Assembly (NCBI GenBank): GCA_902787145.1
Contig: CADAEZ010000004.1
Location: forward strand, 1-64,000
From: an uncultured Ruminococcus sp.
GTDB taxonomy: Bacteria > Bacillota > Clostridia > Oscillospirales > Acutalibacteraceae
DNA: 64,000 bases
Direction of reading: 5' to 3'
The position numbers and the translations under genes were made by a program. Position 1 is the stretch's first letter. Each line of letters opens with the position of its first letter. The notes beneath the pieces were generated by a model. That model made no database searches, was not told where the DNA came from, and saw only the letters and a list, made by a program, of their open reading frames with translations. Below are positions 59,980 to 64,000 of the stretch, one piece after another.

Positions 59980-60506
59980 TTCGCCTCCTTTACGTCATCA
60001 TAAGCCGCCAGCGCGTCGCCGACCGCTTTTTTATATGCTTTGGACGAGATTGTCGCGCCCGATACAGCATCGACGCCCTCATAGTCCTTGACTGATTTGC
60101 CTTTATAATTCTTGGAATAACCGTTGGAATTGTCAACAACTCTCGAACCGATACCGCTTGTCTCGCTGTGAGTAAGCGTACTGATATCCGAAATGGAGCC
60201 GTCGGCGTTGATTCCGCATATAAGCTTTATCTCGCCGCCGTAGCCCTTCTCACTGACGGTAAATACATAGCCTTTGCCGTTGTTCGCTTTATACGCGTCC
60301 AGTACGCCCTGCGGCAGCTTGCTTTTTATCTCGGTAAAGTCGTCGGCCGTGGGAAGCACCTGCTTACGGGCTTCGGCGGCTTTATCCTGCTCGGCCTTGG
60401 TGATAATCGGCTGAGTTACGGAGTTTACATATGCGAGCGCGCCTGTCACCACCAGGCATATACAAACGAGCACGACAACAGGCTTTACAATTTCCTTTAT
60501 CTTCAT
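59976..60506 (-). CDS. rnfG: Rnf complex subunit RnfG (covalent FMN carrier)
   Basis: 176 residues: one N-terminal TM anchor and an extracytoplasmic FMN-binding domain. EGVDAVSGATISSKA holds the SGAT motif to whose Thr ApbE attaches FMN. An apbE gene is 3 kb away. Overlaps rnfE and rnfD by 4 nt each. Confidence 0.96.
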   Translation of the reverse strand: MKIKEIVKPVVVLVCICLVVTGALAYVNSVTQPIITKAEQDKAAEARKQVLPTADDFTEIKSKLPQGVLDAYKANNGKGYVFTVSEKGYGGEIKLICGINADGSISDISTLTHSETSGIGSRVVDNSNGYSKNYKGKSVKDYEGVDAVSGATISSKAYKKAVGDALAAYDDVKEAK

Positions 60507-61420
60507 CGCTTGATACCTCCCAACGGCTTAGCCCGCGTGAGCTTTTCGATATAGGGCGTCAGAATGTTCATCAACAATATCGAGAACGACACGCCCTCCG
60601 GGAAGTTGCCCCAGAATCTTATAAGCACGGTAACAAGTCCGCAGAAAACACCCGCGATTATCTTGCCCGGCTTAGTCGCCGGCGAGGACGAGTAGTCGGT
60701 CGCCATAAAGATCGCTCCGAGCAAAAGTCCGCCGCTCAAAAGCTCATAGGGCACGCTTTTTTGACAGATAAGCGACATCAACGCCACCGTGCCGATAAAG
60801 GCCACGGGAGTGTGCCAGCTGATTACCCTGCGAACGAGAAGATATATTCCGCCGGCTAAAAGCGCGACGGCACAGGTCTCGCCGAGGCATCCGCCCCTCA
60901 TACCCAGGAGCATATCAGTAAGGCTCGGCAGCGAGTCCGTCTCGCCCTTGGTGATAAGCGTGAGCGGAGTCGCGGTTGATACCGTGTCCGGAAAAACCCA
61001 AGTGGTCATAGTCTGCGAAAACGCAGTCATCATAATGATTCTCGCGGTAATCGCTGGATTGGCAAAGTTCTGGCCGATTCCGCCGAAAAGCTGTTTTACG
61101 ACCACAATCGCCACGATACTGCCGAACGCCGCCTGCCACAGCGGAATCGACACAGGCAGGTTGAACGCCAGCAAAAGTCCGGTCACAACAGCCGACAGGT
61201 CGGTTATGGTATTTTCTTTCTTACAAAGCTTTTCGAAGCCCCATTCCGCAAACACGCACACCGCGACGCATACGCCGATAACAAGCAGGCTGCGGAATCC
61301 GAAGATTATAACCGAGGCAACTGCCGCCGGTATCAGCGCGATGATTACGTCGAGCATAATCTTCTGTGTGGTGACGGGACTGTTTATATGAGGGGAAACA
61401 GAGGATATTAATTTTCTCAT
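60503..61420 (-). CDS. rnfD: Rnf complex subunit RnfD
   Basis: 305 residues, about 9-10 TM segments. FPDTVSTATPLTLITKG contains the FMN-attachment Thr (STATP). PAITARIIMMTAF and WGNFPEGVSFSILLMN are family landmarks. Likely binds riboflavin and couples electron flow to ion movement. ATGA-type overlaps with rnfC and rnfG. Confidence 0.95.
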   Translation of the reverse strand: MRKLISSVSPHINSPVTTQKIMLDVIIALIPAAVASVIIFGFRSLLVIGVCVAVCVFAEWGFEKLCKKENTITDLSAVVTGLLLAFNLPVSIPLWQAAFGSIVAIVVVKQLFGGIGQNFANPAITARIIMMTAFSQTMTTWVFPDTVSTATPLTLITKGETDSLPSLTDMLLGMRGGCLGETCAVALLAGGIYLLVRRVISWHTPVAFIGTVALMSLICQKSVPYELLSGGLLLGAIFMATDYSSSPATKPGKIIAGVFCGLVTVLIRFWGNFPEGVSFSILLMNILTPYIEKLTRAKPLGGIKR

Positions 61421-62724
61421 TTTTTCTCCTCCTTCTTACTTTTATATTCACGCAGCAGCGCCTTGGCGAGCTTGTTAGTCTGAACAAGGGGACGTTTTGC
61501 CGGGCATACATAAGAGCAGCATCCGCACTCCATACACAAATCCGCGTACAAGTCCTCCAGTTCTTCGCCTGAGCCGGCGTTATACGCTCTTGATATTGCT
61601 CTGGGATCAAGTTTAAGCGGACAGTGACTGAGACATCTTCCGCAGTTGATACAGGGAGTAGGTTTCTTTTCGGCTGCGTCCTTCTCGTCCATAGCGATAA
61701 TCGCGTTCGTCATCTTAAGCACCGGACAATCGTCGGACGGAACCGCGATACCCATCATAGGTCCGCCGTAGAGAATCTTGGCAGGCTCGCACTTTGTACC
61801 GCAGTATTCCAGCAGGTCTTTTATCGGCGTTCCTATCGGCGCGATAAGGTTCTTTGGCTCCTTTATCGCCGAGCCGTCAACCGTTATAACCTTGTTTACG
61901 AGCGGCACGCCTGTCTCGGCGTATTCGCCAAAGTACGCGATAGAAGTAACGTTTATGACAATCACTCCGACATTCAGCGGCAGTCCGCCCTGGGGGATGA
62001 TCTTTCCTGTTGTATTGTAAACAAGGACTTTTTCGCCGCCCTGCGGATATATAGCCGGAACTACACAGACCTCGACATCATCCCTGTTTTTGCCGAATTC
62101 CCTGAGCTTTTCGACGCACTGAGGCTTGTTGTCCTCGACGCCGATTACGAAGCGCTTTACGCCCAGATATTTTTTTACAAGGTCAATACCCTTGAATATG
62201 TATTCGGTCTTGTCGAGCATTGTGCGGGTGTCGGAAGTGATATATGGCTCGCACTCGGCCGCGTTGATTACGACAACCTCGACCTTTGACAGGTCTTTTA
62301 CGGCGAATTTTACGAAGCTCGGAAATCCGGCTCCGCCCAGACCGACGAGTCCGCTCTGCTTCATCGCCTCGACAAGCGAGTCAAAGCTGTATATCTTAGG
62401 AGGCTTTAGCGACGGGTCGAGCTCCTGCAGGCCGTCGGTTTCTATTACAATCGTCTCAACGCTCTGGCCGGAGGACATCTTCATCGAGTCGATTTTTGCC
62501 ACCTTGCCCGAAACGCTCGAAAAAATCGGCGCGCTTACATAGCCGTCGGGCTCGGCAATCAGGGTACCCACCTTTACCTCATCTCCGCGCTTAACGACAG
62601 GCTTAGATGGCTTGCCGATATGCATAGACATCGGTATCGTCACAGCCTTGGGTACGGGCAGAGCCTCGGGCGCCATATCGGCTGTGTTTTTACAGTGGGG
62701 TACCTTTGTACCGTGTAATTTCAT
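61417..62724 (-). CDS. rnfC: Rnf complex subunit RnfC (NADH-binding)
   Basis: 435 residues from the ATG at 62722-62724, with GGTGG upstream; a GTG three codons earlier overlaps that RBS. N-terminal barrel-sandwich domain, GLVGLGGAGFPSFVKF NADH/FMN-binding loop, then two 4Fe-4S motifs CINCGRCLSHCP and CMECGCCSYVCP. First gene of rnfCDGEAB. The upstream 90 bp contain a TATAAT-like box (AGTATAATAATC) and a direct repeat TATGCTAA about 10 bp apart, without a clear -35. Confidence 0.96.
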   Translation of the reverse strand: MKLHGTKVPHCKNTADMAPEALPVPKAVTIPMSMHIGKPSKPVVKRGDEVKVGTLIAEPDGYVSAPIFSSVSGKVAKIDSMKMSSGQSVETIVIETDGLQELDPSLKPPKIYSFDSLVEAMKQSGLVGLGGAGFPSFVKFAVKDLSKVEVVVINAAECEPYITSDTRTMLDKTEYIFKGIDLVKKYLGVKRFVIGVEDNKPQCVEKLREFGKNRDDVEVCVVPAIYPQGGEKVLVYNTTGKIIPQGGLPLNVGVIVINVTSIAYFGEYAETGVPLVNKVITVDGSAIKEPKNLIAPIGTPIKDLLEYCGTKCEPAKILYGGPMMGIAVPSDDCPVLKMTNAIIAMDEKDAAEKKPTPCINCGRCLSHCPLKLDPRAISRAYNAGSGEELEDLYADLCMECGCCSYVCPAKRPLVQTNKLAKALLREYKSKKEEKK

Positions 62725-62810
62725 ATTAACCACCAGTTTTCATTTTAGCATATATTAGCATACATAGATTATTATACTATAGTAATTCAAAAAAATAAAT
62801 AACTTAAAAG

Positions 62811-62845
62811 AAAAAACGCGTTATTCCGAAGTCGAAATAACGCGT
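62811..62845 (-). terminator. Terminator of the serine hydrolase gene
   Basis: Stem ACGCGTTATT/AATAACGCGT with a TTTTTTC tail on the minus strand. Confidence 0.85.
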
Positions 62846-62858
62846 CAATAATTATCTT

Positions 62859-63962
62859 TTATCCAATCTTTGGCAGAATATCCCTACCGAGGAAGGCTAC
62901 GTCGGAGGAGTAGTTGGTGAGCAGGATCACGTGGTGGTGGGTAGTTCTGTCGATAGCGGCAAACGCGTTGTAGGACGTAATTGCTCCCGTGGTGTAGAAA
63001 ACGTCGTTGTCGCTGAGCATCAGTCCATAGCCGTAGCCGTAGGATCTGTCCGGATCATGGGTGTAGGAGGTGGTCATCTGCTGGACGCTTTCGTCGCTGA
63101 TCAGCTTGCCAAACTCAACCGCGTCGAGCCATTTTTCGAGGTCGCTCGCTGTAGAAACTATATTAGCCGTGCCGAACATAGCGCCCTTGATGTTCATAAA
63201 CTCGGCGGACTTGCCCTTTATCGGCAGGGCAAAGGTCTTTTTGCTGATTTTATAAGTCTCCAAGAATCCCGAACGCGTCATACCCAGGGGATTAAAGAAG
63301 TGCGTGCGGACGTATTTTCCCCAGCCCATTCCGCTGACCTGCTCGATAATGGCGGCAAGCAGGAAGTAGTTTGAGTTTGAATACTGATAGTCCTTGCCGG
63401 GCTCAAAAACAAGCTTTTGCGAGAGAATCCACTTTTCGATTCCCTTTCGGTTTTGCTTATAATCATGCTTCGACCTTACTCCGAACTTCTTTTTTGTTTT
63501 GTTGTCCTCATAGATATAGTCGGGGATTCCCGAACGCATCGAGAGCAGGTTATGGATAGTGTTTTTCTTGCCGAGCTTATAGTCGGGAAAATACAGGTCG
63601 ATTGTATCATCCAGCGACAGCAAGCCCTTCTCCTTTAGCTGCAGCACCGCTACGGCAGTGAACTGCTTTGTTACCGAGGCGACACAGAAAGCCGTGTTCT
63701 CGGTGATAGGACTACCCTTTTTTACCGCGGTTTTGCCTGAGTTAAGCTTCATCAGCGGCTTCGAGTCCTTTGTAACAAGGGCGGAGCCTCTGAAGTTCTC
63801 GAGCTTCAGGCGTTTTTTTATCTCCGACACATCGGCAACCTTTTTCGCTGGCGAGGTAGTCGCCTGGGTTGTCGACTGAGCCTGTGGATCAGACTTTTGA
63901 CCGCAGGAACAAACTCCCGCGCAGATTATCAAAACAAGTAAAACAGCCGCAAATTTTTTCAT
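62859..63962 (-). CDS. Secreted lipoprotein serine hydrolase (beta-lactamase/D,D-peptidase fold)
   Basis: 367 residues from the ATG at 63960-63962 (GGGAGG upstream). Lipobox GVCSC near residue 20, a Thr/Gln linker, then a class C beta-lactamase-like domain: SVTKQFTAV (SxxK nucleophile), YSNSNYFLLA (YxN) and a C-terminal TTGAITSYN in the usual KTG-like position. The set is complete apart from a non-standard third motif. Could be a peptidase acting on wall peptides or an esterase. Own terminator; the 5' neighbour is off the window. Confidence 0.88.
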   Translation of the reverse strand: MKKFAAVLLVLIICAGVCSCGQKSDPQAQSTTQATTSPAKKVADVSEIKKRLKLENFRGSALVTKDSKPLMKLNSGKTAVKKGSPITENTAFCVASVTKQFTAVAVLQLKEKGLLSLDDTIDLYFPDYKLGKKNTIHNLLSMRSGIPDYIYEDNKTKKKFGVRSKHDYKQNRKGIEKWILSQKLVFEPGKDYQYSNSNYFLLAAIIEQVSGMGWGKYVRTHFFNPLGMTRSGFLETYKISKKTFALPIKGKSAEFMNIKGAMFGTANIVSTASDLEKWLDAVEFGKLISDESVQQMTTSYTHDPDRSYGYGYGLMLSDNDVFYTTGAITSYNAFAAIDRTTHHHVILLTNYSSDVAFLGRDILPKIG

Positions 63963-64000
63963 ATTCACGCCTCCCAAAACTTCATACTTTTATAGTAGCT

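Overview
The window looks like a chromosomal segment of an anaerobic, Gram-positive gut or rumen clostridium, most likely a Ruminococcus-like member of the Oscillospiraceae. The evidence is a complete Rnf ferredoxin:NAD+ oxidoreductase operon, rubrerythrin, dockerin-bearing secreted proteins, two CotH-kinase proteins, Thr/Pro-rich linkers, and sigma-A promoters and rho-independent terminators of Firmicutes type. No species call is possible from sequence reading alone. I found no prophage, insertion sequence, CRISPR array or tRNA.

Layout. Positions 1-2.0 kb hold a truncated glycosyltransferase led by an AbrB-type regulator, an LtrA-like membrane protein and a small unknown protein. Positions 2.1-4.5 kb hold a two-component system. 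It is followed by three secreted proteins on the same strand (4.6-10.8 kb): a probable starch-binding surface protein, a papain-like cysteine peptidase and a CotH protein with a 42-bp tandem-repeat linker. The first two share an identical promoter-proximal box. Positions 10.9-19.5 kb carry DegV, rubrerythrin, a purine permease behind a structured leader, an FkbM methyltransferase, a decayed-looking 5S rRNA, and an operon of an AAA ATPase, a solute-binding lipoprotein, a DUF5662 protein and an HD protein. Positions 19.6-27.0 kb hold serCA and an unusual operon: membrane protein, pyrC, DRE-TIM aldolase, pyrF. Positions 27.1-35.6 kb are mostly housekeeping: a Nif11-like small protein, a cysteine synthase-family gene, a Kef-type antiporter, an MsmK/UgpC-type ATPase, a pseudouridine synthase, a HAD hydrolase, a thioesterase, an acyltransferase and YchF.

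Positions 35.7-41.6 kb are the most distinctive part. A 1625-residue secreted protein carries five copies of a ~165-residue cohesin-like module separated by Thr-rich linkers, plus a very basic C-terminal domain. Beside it is a 300-residue secreted protein with one copy of the same module and a C-terminal dockerin. A six-gene run at 46.7-55.0 kb starts with a CotH-starch-binding-dockerin protein and ends with an MBOAT/DHHW O-acyltransferase pair. Together with the peptidase and the surface starch-binding-like protein, these suggest an extracellular multiprotein assembly, perhaps amylosome- or cellulosome-like. That the repeated module is a cohesin is an inference from its layout, not a demonstrated fact.

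Positions 55.4-62.7 kb are flavin and electron-transport genes: NMN adenylyltransferase-like, apbE, a NusG-domain-II protein, a Gx transporter and rnfCDGEAB. apbE and the NusG-II gene diverge from one symmetric promoter, and both start codons lie only 6 nt past the -10 boxes, which predicts leaderless transcripts. The window ends with a secreted beta-lactamase-fold serine hydrolase. A ~75-160 bp dispersed repeat occurs four times (5.96, 12.63, 14.83 and 41.60 kb), always in the same orientation and always between genes.
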